DNA from: Streptomyces sp. S.PNR 29
Lineage (GTDB): Bacteria > Actinomycetota > Actinomycetes > Streptomycetales > Streptomycetaceae
DNA: 64,000 bases
Assembly (NCBI RefSeq): GCF_030386795.1
Contig: NZ_JANUQM010000003.1
Span: 1-64,000, forward strand
Direction of reading: 5' to 3'
Shown: positions 35,409-45,063 of the stretch, one piece after another
Position numbering within the stretch: the first letter of the stretch is position 1
How the letters are laid out: every line of letters begins with the position of its first letter
The notes under the pieces: model-generated
Told to the model about the DNA's origin: nothing
The model's database searches: none
The model's input: the letters and a program-made list of their open reading frames with translations, nothing else
Made by a program: the position numbers and the translations under genes

Positions 35409-35495
35409 GATCCGCCTCCGGCCCCCCTGGGTCCGGTCGAACAGCACCATTTTCCCACCGGGGAGCCGAGGCGTCCTTCGGGCCCACGGCCCGGC

Positions 35496-36269
35496 TCACT
35501 GCGGTCCGTACTTCCGTCCCGTCTTCGACGTGATCCCACCCAGCATCCCCCGGGGCACCAACTTCGCCGCCCCCGTGAGCGCCTTGTACCGCGCGTCCGG
35601 AATCGACAGCGTCTTCCCCCGCGCCAGATCCGCCAGTGCCGTCGCGACCAGCTTGTCCGCGTCGAGCCACATCCAGCCGGGGATGTTGTCCGTGCCCATC
35701 CCGGCGCGCTCGTGGAACTCGGTGCGCACGAACCCGGGGCACAGCGCCATCAGCCGTACGCCGCTCCCGGCCAGATCCCGGGCCGCGCCCTGGGTGAACT
35801 GCACGACCCACGCCTTGGACGCGCCGTACGTCCCGCGCGGCACGAAGGCCGCCACCGAGGCGACGTTGACGACCCCGCCGCGCCCCCGCTCCCGCATCGC
35901 CTCCGTCGCCGCGGAGGTCAGGCGCAGCACCGCCTCGCAGTGCACCTTCAGCATGCGCAGCTCGTCGGCCATGGGTACGTCGAGATAGCGGCCCTTGTTG
36001 CCGAAGCCGGCGTTGTTGACCAGCAGGTCGACGGGGTTCTTGCGGTCGCCCAGCCGGTCGGCCACCGCCTCGATGCCCTTGTCCTCGGCCAGGTCGGCCG
36101 TCAGCACCTCCGCCTCGATGCCGTGCCGGTCGTGCAGTTCGGTCGCCTGTTCGCGCAGCCGCGCGGTGTCGCGGGCCACCAGCACCAGGTCGTGCCCGTC
36201 GGCCGCCAGTCGCCGCGCGAAGGCGGCCCCGATGCCTGCCGTCGATCCCGTAATCAATGCCGTTGTCAT
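35496..36269 (-). CDS. Short-chain dehydrogenase/reductase
   Basis: A 257-residue classical SDR. TALITGSTAGIGAAFARRLA is the TGxxxGIG nucleotide-binding motif; LLVNNAGFGNKG the NNAG motif; VVNVASVAAFVPRGTYGASKAWVVQF provides Ser, Tyr and Lys of the catalytic tetrad (YGASK). The Arg after the first strand (VARDTARL) favours NADP(H). The substrate is unknown; the family includes many lipid and ketone reductases. Transcribed towards the SnoaL-like gene, 87 bp away. Confidence 0.92.
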   Translation of the reverse strand: MTTALITGSTAGIGAAFARRLAADGHDLVLVARDTARLREQATELHDRHGIEAEVLTADLAEDKGIEAVADRLGDRKNPVDLLVNNAGFGNKGRYLDVPMADELRMLKVHCEAVLRLTSAATEAMRERGRGGVVNVASVAAFVPRGTYGASKAWVVQFTQGAARDLAGSGVRLMALCPGFVRTEFHERAGMGTDNIPGWMWLDADKLVATALADLARGKTLSIPDARYKALTGAAKLVPRGMLGGITSKTGRKYGPQ

Positions 36270-36341
36270 GACGCAAGGTTAGTGACCCGGACTGTGCCCG
36301 TCCGCTTGCCCGGAGGCGAAACCGGGCACAGTGAAGCCACG

Positions 36342-37010
36342 TCAGGCCCCGTACTTCGTCACATACGTCCGCGCCGCCGCCAGCCACTCCGGATGCAGCG
36401 CCTCACCCGCCGCCAGCAGCCGCGGCAGCAGCTTCCGTTCGACCGTCACCGCCCGGAACTGCAGGGTCACCGTCACATCATGGTCGGGGCGGTGCACGAT
36501 CTCGACCGGGTCGCCCGTCCGTATCTCACCCGGCGTGATCACCCGCAGATACGCACCCGGCGCACCCCGCTCCGTGAACCGCTTCACCCACCGCTCCTCC
36601 CCCACGTGCCCCTGGAAGGTCAGACAGGGAATCCGCCCGCAGGTCACCTCCAGCACCACCTCGGGGCCAATGCGCCAGCGCTCACCGATGCGCGCGCCGG
36701 ACACGTCGAGACCCGACGTCGTGAGGTTCTCTCCGAAGGCGCCGTTCGGCAGCGTCCGCCCCAGCTCCCGCTCCCAGTCGTCGAGGTCCTCGCGCGCCAC
36801 GGCGTACACGGCCTGGTCGTCGCCGCCGTGATGGCGCGTGTCGCACACCGTGTCCCCGGCCAGCCCGCTCGCGCCCACGCCCTTGGGCCCGGGCGCCGCC
36901 ACCCGCACCGGCCCGTCCGCCGGCTGCTTGTCGATGCCCGTCACGCCCTCCGGCTGGTCCGTGTACGGCACGGCCTTCGGGCGGCCCAGGTTCACTGAGA
37001 GAAGCTTCAT
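36342..37010 (-). CDS. MOSC-domain protein (longer paralogue)
   Basis: A 222-residue MOSC protein from ATG at 37010. It begins MKLLSVNLGRPK, then GLAGDTVCDTRHHGGDDQAVYAVAREDLDDWERELGR, LPNGAFGENLTTSGLDVSGARIGERW, and the conserved CGRIPCLTFQGHVGEERWVKRF with two Cys. This is the YiiM-like arrangement, associated with molybdenum-cofactor-dependent reduction of N-hydroxylated compounds. It differs from the short MOSC gene at 4622 by this layout. It diverges from the LysR regulator across an 81-bp gap, which may control it. Confidence 0.88.
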   Translation of the reverse strand: MKLLSVNLGRPKAVPYTDQPEGVTGIDKQPADGPVRVAAPGPKGVGASGLAGDTVCDTRHHGGDDQAVYAVAREDLDDWERELGRTLPNGAFGENLTTSGLDVSGARIGERWRIGPEVVLEVTCGRIPCLTFQGHVGEERWVKRFTERGAPGAYLRVITPGEIRTGDPVEIVHRPDHDVTVTLQFRAVTVERKLLPRLLAAGEALHPEWLAAARTYVTKYGA

Positions 37011-37091
37011 GACCGGCACGGTAGGGCACCGTCCGTCAAAGCGTCGACGCATTATTCGTCGTAGTGTCAAAGGCTCGCTTATCCTCGATGT

Positions 37092-37988
37092 GTGATCGAA
37101 GCCCGTCATCTCCGCGTGCTGCGCGCCGTCGCCGCCACCGGGTCCTTCTCGGCGGCGGGGCGTGAACTGGGCTGCACCCAGCCCGCCGTGAGCCAGCAGA
37201 TGAAGGCCCTGGAGGCGTCCGTCGGCACCCCGCTGCTGGTCCGCAGCGGGCGCGAGATGCGGCTGACGCAGGCTGGCGAGGCGCTGGTGCGGCACGCCGC
37301 CGGGATCCTCGCCGGGCTCACCGCGGCGGAGGAGGAGGTCGCCGCCATCGCGGGGCTGCGGGCCGGGCGGGTGCGGCTCGTCTCCTTCCCCAGCGGAAGC
37401 TCCGCGCTCGTCCCGACCGCCCTTGCCGCACTGCGCGCCGCGCACCCCGGTACCCGGGTCTCCCTGGAAGAGGCCGAGCCGCCGCGCTCCGTCGGGCTGC
37501 TGCGAGAGGGCGACTGCGACGTGGCGCTCGCGTTCCGGTACGAGGGGGCGGCGGGCGCGGAGGAGTGGGACGACCTCGTCGTACGGCCGCTGCTGACCGA
37601 CCGGCTCGTCGCCCTCGTGCCCGAACGGCACCGGCTCGCGCGCGCGACGTCCGTCGCCATCGGGGAACTGGCCGGGGAGCCGTGGATCGCGGGCTGCCCG
37701 CGCTGCCGGGGCCAGCTGGTCGAGGTGTGCGAGGCGGCGGGCTTCACGCCCCGCATCGACTTCGCCACCGACGACTACCCGGCGGTCGTCGGCCTGGTCG
37801 GCGCCGGTCTGGGGGTCGCGGTCCTGCCTCAGCTCGCCATCGAGTCCGTACGACCCCGGGGCGCGCGGACGGTCACGCTGGAACCGGCGGTGCGCCGGGA
37901 GATCGTCGCGCTCACGCTGCCCGACCTGGCGCAGGTACCGGCGGTGGCGGCGACGCTGGAGCAGCTGGGGCGGGCTGCCGTCCGCTGA
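37092..37988 (+). CDS. LysR-family transcriptional regulator
   Basis: A 298-residue LysR protein. The HTH is MIEARHLRVLRAVAATGSFSAAGRELGCTQPAVSQQMKALE (residues 1-41), followed by PLLVRSGREMRLTQAGEALVRHAAGIL. The effector-binding domain starts at VRLVSFPSGSSALVPTALAAL, with a GLVGAGLGVAVLPQLA block near 235. The GTG at 37092 faces away from the YiiM-like MOSC gene; divergent placement is usual for a LysR target. The intergenic region is AT-rich near ATTATTCGTCG, a possible binding region. The inducer is unknown. Confidence 0.93.
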   Translation: MIEARHLRVLRAVAATGSFSAAGRELGCTQPAVSQQMKALEASVGTPLLVRSGREMRLTQAGEALVRHAAGILAGLTAAEEEVAAIAGLRAGRVRLVSFPSGSSALVPTALAALRAAHPGTRVSLEEAEPPRSVGLLREGDCDVALAFRYEGAAGAEEWDDLVVRPLLTDRLVALVPERHRLARATSVAIGELAGEPWIAGCPRCRGQLVEVCEAAGFTPRIDFATDDYPAVVGLVGAGLGVAVLPQLAIESVRPRGARTVTLEPAVRREIVALTLPDLAQVPAVAATLEQLGRAAVR

Positions 37989-38025
37989 CGAGAGGGTCCT
38001 CCGGCTGACGAGAAGGTCCGTCGGC

Positions 38026-38054
38026 AAAAAAGAAGGGCACGCGTGCGCGTGCCC
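38026..38054 (-). terminator. whiD terminator
   Basis: On the minus strand a 9-bp stem GGGCACGCG / CGCGTGCCC with a 2-nt loop is followed by TTCTTTTTT, a textbook intrinsic terminator just after the whiD stop. Confidence 0.9.
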
Positions 38055-38073
38055 ACCCTGCAGAATCGTTCTT

Positions 38074-38397
38074 TCAGCTGTTCGAGGCGGCGTGCCCGTT
38101 GCTCGTCGACACCAGCCGGTGGCGCGCCCTCCCCATCAGCTCCTCGCGCTCGTCCTCGGTCAGCCCGCCCCACACGCCGTACGGCTCGCGTACCGCCAGT
38201 GCGTGCGCCGCGCACTCGGCGCGGACCGGGCATCTCATGCAGACCTCTTTGGCCGAGTTCTCGCGAGCACTTCGAGCCGCACCGCGCTCGCCCTCCGGGT
38301 GGAAGAAGAGCGAGCTGTCCACCCCGCGGCACGCAGCCAGGAGCTGCCAGTCCCACAGGTCCGCGTTCGGTCCGGGAAGGCGGGAGAAATCTGCCAT
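38074..38397 (-). CDS. whiD: WhiB-like iron-sulfur regulator WhiD
   Basis: A 107-residue Wbl protein. Cys23, Cys53, Cys56 and Cys62 form the C-X29-C-X2-C-X5-C ligand set for a [4Fe-4S] cluster (AACRG, EVCMRCPVRAEC), and GVWGG is the Wbl turn. The N-terminus MADFSRLPGPNADLWDWQ and the place next to bldM match WhiD, needed for late sporulation septation and spore maturation in Streptomyces. WhiD-type proteins act with the housekeeping sigma factor's region 4. It is divergent from bldM and ends in a strong terminator. Confidence 0.94.
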   Translation of the reverse strand: MADFSRLPGPNADLWDWQLLAACRGVDSSLFFHPEGERGAARSARENSAKEVCMRCPVRAECAAHALAVREPYGVWGGLTEDEREELMGRARHRLVSTSNGHAASNS

Positions 38398-38473
38398 TGC
38401 GTGACCCCTTGCAGCCGATCTGGGCGGATCCGGTGTCTATGACCGTACAACTACGATCTAAGGAGATGAAAAT

Positions 38474-38602
38474 ATGACCCATTGCGAATCTAGCCGCAGA
38501 CACCAGCAAACCGGAAGAAAAGGGGCTAAATGGGGCATAGGTTGTGATGAAAGTTCGAGGGTCTGTTGCGCGTACCTGCACCGTGTCCGTCCCCTCACGT
38601 AG
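38474..38602 (+). other. Candidate 42-aa small ORF upstream of bldM
   Basis: ATG at 38474 follows AAGGAG at an 8-nt spacing and opens 42 sense codons (start MTHCESSRRHQQ). Cysteines are frequent (5). The third codon positions are often A/T, unlike neighbouring genes, so it may be chance within an AT-rich promoter region. Confidence 0.25.
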
Positions 38603-38626
38603 AGTGCCGAAGATGACACACAGCCC

Positions 38627-38654
38627 CGTAACTCTTTCGAGTGACCGTCGTTGA
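38627..38654 (+). promoter_or_regulatory. bldM promoter, sigma-BldN type
   Basis: CGTAAC (38627-38632), a 16-bp spacer and CGTTGA (38649-38654) fit the ECF sigma factor BldN promoter recorded for bldMp1 in Streptomyces. Predicted transcription begins ~115 nt before the ATG. Confidence 0.85.
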
Positions 38655-38777
38655 GAGTGCGAGGCGGTTGAAGGAACCAGCGCTCGGGCCGGCGTCCGAG
38701 ACGGTCGACCGCACAGGTGACGATTTCGTACCAGCCTGGAGGCTCAAGGTGACGCGCATCAGCTGCGGAGGGCGGTC

Positions 38778-39389
38778 ATGACTTCCGTCCTCGTCTGCGA
38801 CGACTCCCCGCTTGCCCGAGAGGCGCTCCGCCGCGCGGTCGCGACCGTGCCCGGCGTCGAGCGCGTGACGACGGCTGCCAACGGCGAGGAAGTCCTCCGC
38901 CGCTGGGGCGCCGACCGCTCGGACCTCATTTTGATGGACGTGCGCATGCCCGGCCTGGGCGGCGTCGAGACGGTCCGGCGGCTGCTGTCCGCCGACCCCG
39001 GCGCACGCATCATCATGCTCACCGTCGCCGAGGACCTGGACGGCGTGGCGCTCGCCGTCGCCGCCGGTGCCCGTGGCTATCTGCACAAGGACGCCTCGCG
39101 CGCCGAGCTGCGCGCCACCGTCACCCAGGCCCTCGCCGACCCCACCTGGCGGCTCGCCCCGCGCCGGCTGCGCTCCGCCGAGATGGGTGCCGCGCCGACC
39201 CTCACCGCGCGCGAGATCCAGGTCCTGGAGGGCATGAGCCACGGCCGCTCCAACGCGGAGATCGGCCGCGAGCTGTTCCTCTCCGAGGACACGGTGAAGA
39301 CGCACGCGCGACGGCTCTTCAAGAAACTCGGCGCCTCCGACCGCGCACACGCCGTGGCACTCGGCTTCCGGTGGGGCCTGGTGCGCTAG
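38778..39389 (+). CDS. bldM: Atypical response regulator BldM
   Basis: A 203-residue regulator of aerial-hypha formation. The receiver domain starts MTSVLVCDDSPLAREALRRAV, with Asp54 in LILMDVRMPG and Lys in LHKDAS. The C-terminal LuxR/FixJ HTH is LTAREIQVLEGMSHGRSNAEIGRELFLSEDTVKTHARRLFKKLGASDRAHAVA. Published work on BldM shows it does not depend on phosphorylation and acts as homodimer or as heterodimer with WhiI. ATG at 38778 is preceded by GGAGGG. The BldN-type promoter and the whiD neighbour confirm the identity. Confidence 0.97.
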   Translation: MTSVLVCDDSPLAREALRRAVATVPGVERVTTAANGEEVLRRWGADRSDLILMDVRMPGLGGVETVRRLLSADPGARIIMLTVAEDLDGVALAVAAGARGYLHKDASRAELRATVTQALADPTWRLAPRRLRSAEMGAAPTLTAREIQVLEGMSHGRSNAEIGRELFLSEDTVKTHARRLFKKLGASDRAHAVALGFRWGLVR

Positions 39390-39830
39390 CGCCTGTCGGC
39401 GGACCGGCTCGCGGAAGTGCGGCGGTACCGACATGACGCAGGTGAGCGGGGCACCGGGCATCACCCTGCCCGCGGGGCATCGCCTGCCCACCGGGCTTCC
39501 CCGACGGCAGCGCGATGACGGCCGAGCCGCGCCTCTCCGGCACGATCCGCCGGAGAGGTCCCGGACGCGTCCCCGTATGCGGCGGCGGGGATGTCGAAAT
39601 CCCTGCTCAACGGCGGGTGCGCGGGGGCGGGGAAAGCAGCCGCCGGGTGCCCGCTGCTGGTTTCGCCGCGGATGCCGCATCCTTGAGATGTGGAGTCTCT
39701 CGGGGACGAGTCGGTCGAGCGGAAGGGGAGGGCGCAGGGAATGAGTGCCGGCGCACCTGCTCATAACGCTTCGGTGCACAACATCGGGCGCGGAGCCACG
39801 GACAGGACGGCCACAAGGCACCATGGACCG
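39390..39830. other. 441-bp intergenic region between bldM and sigD
   Basis: No gene is supported. GC-rich, with short CGGGCATC/GGGGCATC-type repeats near 39455-39490. An in-frame ATG at 39741 preceded by CAGGGA could extend sigD by 30 codons, but that segment has many A/T third positions. Confidence 0.55.
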
Positions 39831-40418
39831 ATGCGTGACGACGAGGCGGTCCCTGCGGAAGGGGCGATCGGTGGACTCGTCCATCGCGCCGTCGACGGGG
39901 ACGAGCAGGCCACGCACGACCTGCTCGCCCATGTCCACCCCCTGGCGCTGCGCTACTGCCGCACCCGTCTGTCCCGTCTCCCCGGCGACGCGCGCCACTT
40001 CGTGGAGGACCTCGCCCAGGAGGTATGCGTGGCGGTGCTCCTCGCACTGCCCCGCTACCGGGACACCGGGCGCCCCTTCGAGGCGTTCGTCTTCGCCATC
40101 GCCGCCCACAAGGTCGCCGACCTGCAGCGCGCGGCGATGCGCCACCCCGGCTCGACGGCCGTCCCGTCCGACGAGATGCCCGAGCGGCCGGACGACTCGC
40201 TGGGCCCGGAGGAGCGGGCGCTGCTCAGCAGCGACGCCGAATGGGCCAAGAAACTCCTGGCCAATCTCCCCGAGAACCAGCGGGAGCTGCTCCTGCTGCG
40301 GATCGCGGTCGGCCTGACGGCGGAGGAGACGGGCCAGATGTTGGGAATGTCACCCGGGGCGGTACGGGTGGCACAGCACCGGGCCCTGAGCAGGCTCAGG
40401 GCGCTGGCCGAGCAATAG
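39831..40418 (+). CDS. sigD: Sigma-70 family RNA polymerase sigma factor SigD
   Basis: A 195-residue ECF-type sigma factor. Sigma2 ([77 protein letters not shown]) and sigma4 ([45 protein letters not shown]) are intact. The start MRDDEA at 39831 is chosen because upstream codons lose the third-position G/C bias; 39741 is an alternative. Location between bldM and guaB matches sigD. Its regulon is not visible here; no anti-sigma factor gene is adjacent. Confidence 0.9.
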   Translation: MRDDEAVPAEGAIGGLVHRAVDGDEQATHDLLAHVHPLALRYCRTRLSRLPGDARHFVEDLAQEVCVAVLLALPRYRDTGRPFEAFVFAIAAHKVADLQRAAMRHPGSTAVPSDEMPERPDDSLGPEERALLSSDAEWAKKLLANLPENQRELLLLRIAVGLTAEETGQMLGMSPGAVRVAQHRALSRLRALAEQ

Positions 40419-40514
40419 CCCTTCATTGAACAGGCGGTGCCTCGCTTCCGTACGAACATACGAAGCCCGGAGCCATCCAGAACCGTGGAATGGGACCACC
40501 GCGCTTCCCGTTAG

Positions 40515-42059
<1,545 letters not shown>

Positions 42060-42085
42060 CGCACACGCGCGTTCTCGGCGCATGA

Positions 42086-42117
42086 GGGCGGCCCCGGGTG
42101 CTCCGGGGCCGCCCTTG
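42086..42117 (+). terminator. guaB terminator
   Basis: GGGCGGCCCCGG and CCGGGGCCGCCC form a perfect 12-bp stem with a 5-nt loop, followed by TTGTC. Confidence 0.85.
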
Positions 42118-42173
42118 TCGTACCCGTCGGGGATACTGGAAGGCGCTGAAACGCATCAGGGAAGGGCCACAAC

Positions 42174-43298
42174 GTGACTGAGATCGAGATCGGGCGCGGC
42201 AAGCGCGGCCGCCGGGCGTACGCCTTCGACGACATCGCCGTCGTCCCCAGCCGCCGTACGCGGGACCCGAAGGAGGTCTCGATCGCCTGGCAGATCGACG
42301 CCTACCGCTTCGAGCTGCCGTTCCTCGCCGCCCCCATGGACTCGGTCGTCTCCCCGGCCACCGCGATCCGCATAGGAGAGCTCGGCGGCCTCGGCGTGCT
42401 GAACCTTGAGGGCCTGTGGACGCGGCACGAGGATCCCCAGCCGCTGCTCGACGAGATCGCCGGCCTGCCCGCCGAAGCGGCCACCCGCCGTCTGCAGGAG
42501 ATCTACGCCGCCCCGATCAAGGAGGAGCTGATCGGCGCGCGCATCAAGGAGGTGCGCGACTCGGGCGTGGTCACCGCCGCGGCGCTCTCCCCGCAGCGCA
42601 CGGCCCAGTTCTCCAAGGCCGTGGTCGACGCGGGCGTGGACATCTTCGTCATCCGCGGTACGACGGTCTCCGCCGAGCACGTCTCGCACTCGCACGAGCC
42701 GCTGAACCTGAAGCAGTTCATCTACGAGCTGGACGTCCCGGTGATCGTCGGCGGCTGCGCCACCTACACCGCGGCCCTGCACCTGATGCGCACCGGCGCG
42801 GCCGGCGTCCTGGTCGGCTTCGGCGGCGGCGCCGCGCACACCACGCGCAATGTCCTCGGCATCCAGGTGCCCATGGCGACGGCGGTCGCCGACGTGGCCG
42901 CGGCCCGCCGGGACTACATGGACGAGTCCGGCGGCCGGTATGTGCACGTGATCGCGGACGGCGGCGTCGGCTGGTCCGGCGACCTGCCCAAGGCGATCGC
43001 CTGCGGCGCCGACGCGGTGATGATGGGCTCCCCGCTCGCACGCGCGACGGACGGCCCGGGCAAGGGCCACCACTGGGGCATGGAGGCGGTCAACGAGGAG
43101 CTGCCGCGCGGCCAGAAGGTCGACCTGGGGACGGTCGGCACGATCGAGGAGATCCTCTGCGGCCCGTCCCACACCCCCGACGGCTCCATGAACTTCTTCG
43201 GCGCGCTGCGGCGGGCCATGGCCACGACCGGGTACAGCGAGCTGAAGGAGTTCCAGCGGGTCGAGGTCACGGTGGCGGACTCGCAGCACCGGCGGTAG
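42174..43298 (+). CDS. guaB3: GuaB3-family IMP dehydrogenase-related protein
   Basis: A 374-residue barrel from GTG at 42174 without CBS domains. Family blocks: RRAYAFDDIAVVPSRRTRDPKEVSIAWQIDAY, PFLAAPMDSVVSP, IFVIRGTTVSAEHVSH, VIVGGCATYTAALHLMRTGAAGVLVGFGGGAAHTT, HVIADGGVGWSGDLPKAIACGADAVMMGSPLARA. This is the second, actinobacterial IMPDH-like type; a GSICTTR loop is absent, and a Cys sits at VGGCATY instead. The reaction is unproven. It directly follows guaB, an arrangement conserved in actinobacteria. Confidence 0.93.
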   Translation: MTEIEIGRGKRGRRAYAFDDIAVVPSRRTRDPKEVSIAWQIDAYRFELPFLAAPMDSVVSPATAIRIGELGGLGVLNLEGLWTRHEDPQPLLDEIAGLPAEAATRRLQEIYAAPIKEELIGARIKEVRDSGVVTAAALSPQRTAQFSKAVVDAGVDIFVIRGTTVSAEHVSHSHEPLNLKQFIYELDVPVIVGGCATYTAALHLMRTGAAGVLVGFGGGAAHTTRNVLGIQVPMATAVADVAAARRDYMDESGGRYVHVIADGGVGWSGDLPKAIACGADAVMMGSPLARATDGPGKGHHWGMEAVNEELPRGQKVDLGTVGTIEEILCGPSHTPDGSMNFFGALRRAMATTGYSELKEFQRVEVTVADSQHRR

Positions 43299-43320
43299 GC
43301 GCAGGCCGTAGGGCTGGGCG

Positions 43321-43357
43321 GGGCCGGTCACTCCCGGGTGGGGTGACCGGCCCTTTT
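43321..43357 (+). terminator. guaB3 terminator
   Basis: GGGCCGGTCAC and GTGACCGGCCC pair over 11 bp with an 11-nt loop, followed by TTTT. Confidence 0.9.
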
Positions 43358-43575
43358 GCGTGTGATCGGCGACCCGGTTGTCTGGGGCGCCCCCTTCCAA
43401 GGACACGGTATTTCGGAAAGTGAGCGGCCGCCCCCACGACAACCAGGGGCGGACACCCGATCACTTTTCAGGAGCCCGTCGCAGTGGCCTCTGCGGTGGG
43501 CTCCACCTGTGGTACCGGCGAAGGATCCCCTCACGCCACCAGCCACCGAGGCTCGTACGACCCCACGCGCCCCCT

Positions 43576-44784
43576 TCACAACCGATACGCCACCCCCGTA
43601 GGCGTAGCCCCCCGCGTGTCCAGCAACAGCTGCGCCTTCACCGACAGCCCCTGCAGGTCGTACGTCCGATGCTGCTGGAGCAGGATCGTCAGGTCCGCCT
43701 CGGCGGCGGCCTCGTAGAGGGAGTCGGCGCGCGGGACCGGGCGGTCCAGGACGCTCCACGACGGCACGTGCGGGTCGTGGTAGCTGACGGAGGCACCCAG
43801 CTCCATCAGCCGGACCGCGATCTCCGTGGCGGGCGTGCCCTGCTGGTCGGCGAGGTCGGGCTTGTAGGTGACGCCGAGGAGCAGCACCCGCGCGCCGCGG
43901 GCCGACTTTCCGTGCTCGTTGAGGAGGGTGGCGGCACGCTGGACGACGTACCGGGGCATCCGGCTGTTGACCTGCTGGGCCAGCTCCACCATGCGCAGGG
44001 TGCGGCCGGCGTGGCCGGTGAGGTCCTGGGGGACGGCGTGGCCGCCGACGCCCGGGCCGGGGCGGAAGGCCTGGAAGCCGAACGGCTTGGTCTCCGCGCA
44101 GCGGATCACGTCCCACAGGTCGACGCCCAGGTCGTGGCAGAGCACGGCCATCTCGTTGACCAGGGCGATGTTCACATGCCGGTAGTTGGTCTCCAGGAGC
44201 TGCACGGTCTCCGCCTCCCGGGGTCCACGCGCGCGTACCACCTTGTCGGTGAGTCGGCCGTAGAAGGCGGCGGCCGACTCGGTGCAGGCGGGGGTGAGGC
44301 CACCGATGACCTTCGGGATGTTGGCTGGCGTGAAGTCGCGGTTGCCCGGGTCGACACGGCTGGGCGAGTAGGCGAGCTGGAAGTCGCGGCCGGCGCGTAG
44401 CCCCGAGCCCTCTTCGAGGAGCGGACGCAGGAATTCCTCAGTGGTCCCGGGGTACACGGGCGACTCAAGGATCACCGTGGTGTGCGGGCGCAGATGGGCG
44501 GCCAGGGCGCGGGCGGCCGTCTCCACCTGGCTCAGGTCGAGCCCGCCGTCCGTGCCCCGCGGGGTCGGCGCGCAGATCACCGCGGTGCGCACCCGGCCGA
44601 GTTCGGCCGGCCGGTCGGTCGGCCGGAAGCCCCCCGAGAGCATCCGGCGCAGCTCGGCGGGGCTCAGCGAACCGGCCTCGGGCCCGGTGCGGTAACCGAG
44701 CGTGGGGATGCCGGCGGCGACGGCGGCCTGGGCCAGCGGCAAACCGTACGGGCCGAGTCCGATGACGGCGAGATCTGCGGGCAT
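43576..44784 (-). CDS. UDP-sugar 6-dehydrogenase-like protein with substituted catalytic residues
   Basis: A 402-residue member of the UDP-glucose/UDP-ManNAc dehydrogenase family (WecC-like). The NAD loop VIGLGPYGLPLAQ, CAPTP, ILESPVYPGTTE, NYRHVNIALVNEMAVLC and VTYKPDLADQQGTPA are all present. In active members the catalytic loop is GVGGHC[IV]P and a Lys precedes the ENxxR helix (K-L-x-E-N). Here they are GVGGHAVP, with Ala250, and V-Q195-L-L-E-T, so both Cys and Lys are missing; the NAD and Glu motifs stay. This reads as a pseudoenzyme or altered-specificity oxidoreductase, perhaps binding a UDP-sugar. It stands alone on the minus strand, divergent from glpD. Confidence 0.88.
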   Translation of the reverse strand: MPADLAVIGLGPYGLPLAQAAVAAGIPTLGYRTGPEAGSLSPAELRRMLSGGFRPTDRPAELGRVRTAVICAPTPRGTDGGLDLSQVETAARALAAHLRPHTTVILESPVYPGTTEEFLRPLLEEGSGLRAGRDFQLAYSPSRVDPGNRDFTPANIPKVIGGLTPACTESAAAFYGRLTDKVVRARGPREAETVQLLETNYRHVNIALVNEMAVLCHDLGVDLWDVIRCAETKPFGFQAFRPGPGVGGHAVPQDLTGHAGRTLRMVELAQQVNSRMPRYVVQRAATLLNEHGKSARGARVLLLGVTYKPDLADQQGTPATEIAVRLMELGASVSYHDPHVPSWSVLDRPVPRADSLYEAAAEADLTILLQQHRTYDLQGLSVKAQLLLDTRGATPTGVAYRL

Positions 44785-45059
44785 GGCGTGGGCCGTCCTT
44801 CCCAGTAACCGACGCGGGACAGGTGCACAAGCCCTGTGGACAGGATGGGCGAGCACAACGTCAGACTAGGAGTAAATATGACCGATATGCGGGATTGGTC
44901 GGCCGAGTCTCGGCGAGTGTTTCGGTGCGCGTGGTCCATGGGGCAGCGGTGCGTGGTGGCTGAAGCCGGGCAAGCCGGTCAGAATTTTGGGCATAGGGGG
45001 TACGAACCGGGCTTCGCCCGACGGGTGCGGCCGACGCGACCGAGGAGCGGGAGGCAGCG
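44785..45059. other. Divergent promoter region of glpD
   Basis: AT-richer than its surroundings. It carries a candidate 61-codon small ORF (44878-45063) with GGAG in front that ends in a GTGA overlap with glpD. No palindrome or terminator was recognised. Confidence 0.55.
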
Positions 45060-45063
45060 GTGA
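44878..45063 (+). other. Candidate 61-aa ORF coupled to glpD
   Basis: ATG at 44878 with AGGAG 7-8 nt upstream opens 61 codons (start MTDMRDWSAESRRVF) whose TGA overlaps the glpD GTG as GTGA. Third positions are about three-quarters G/C, weaker than in real genes here but above chance. It could be an upstream coupling ORF or a leader; no homology was recognised. Confidence 0.35.

Larger units (their letters stand above)
38398..38777. other. 380-bp divergent regulatory region between whiD and bldM
   Basis: This stretch is AT-rich for the genome (38430-38560 especially) and must hold the whiD and bldM promoters. The sigma-BldN-type promoter is at 38627-38654. A 42-codon frame from ATG 38474 with AAGGAG in front is visible, but its codons lack G/C bias. 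Confidence 0.7.

Noticed and set aside
39741..39830. sigD start 90 bp further upstream
   Set aside because: An RBS-like GGGA is present, but ~11 of 30 codons end in A/T, unlike the rest of the gene; kept as an alternative only.
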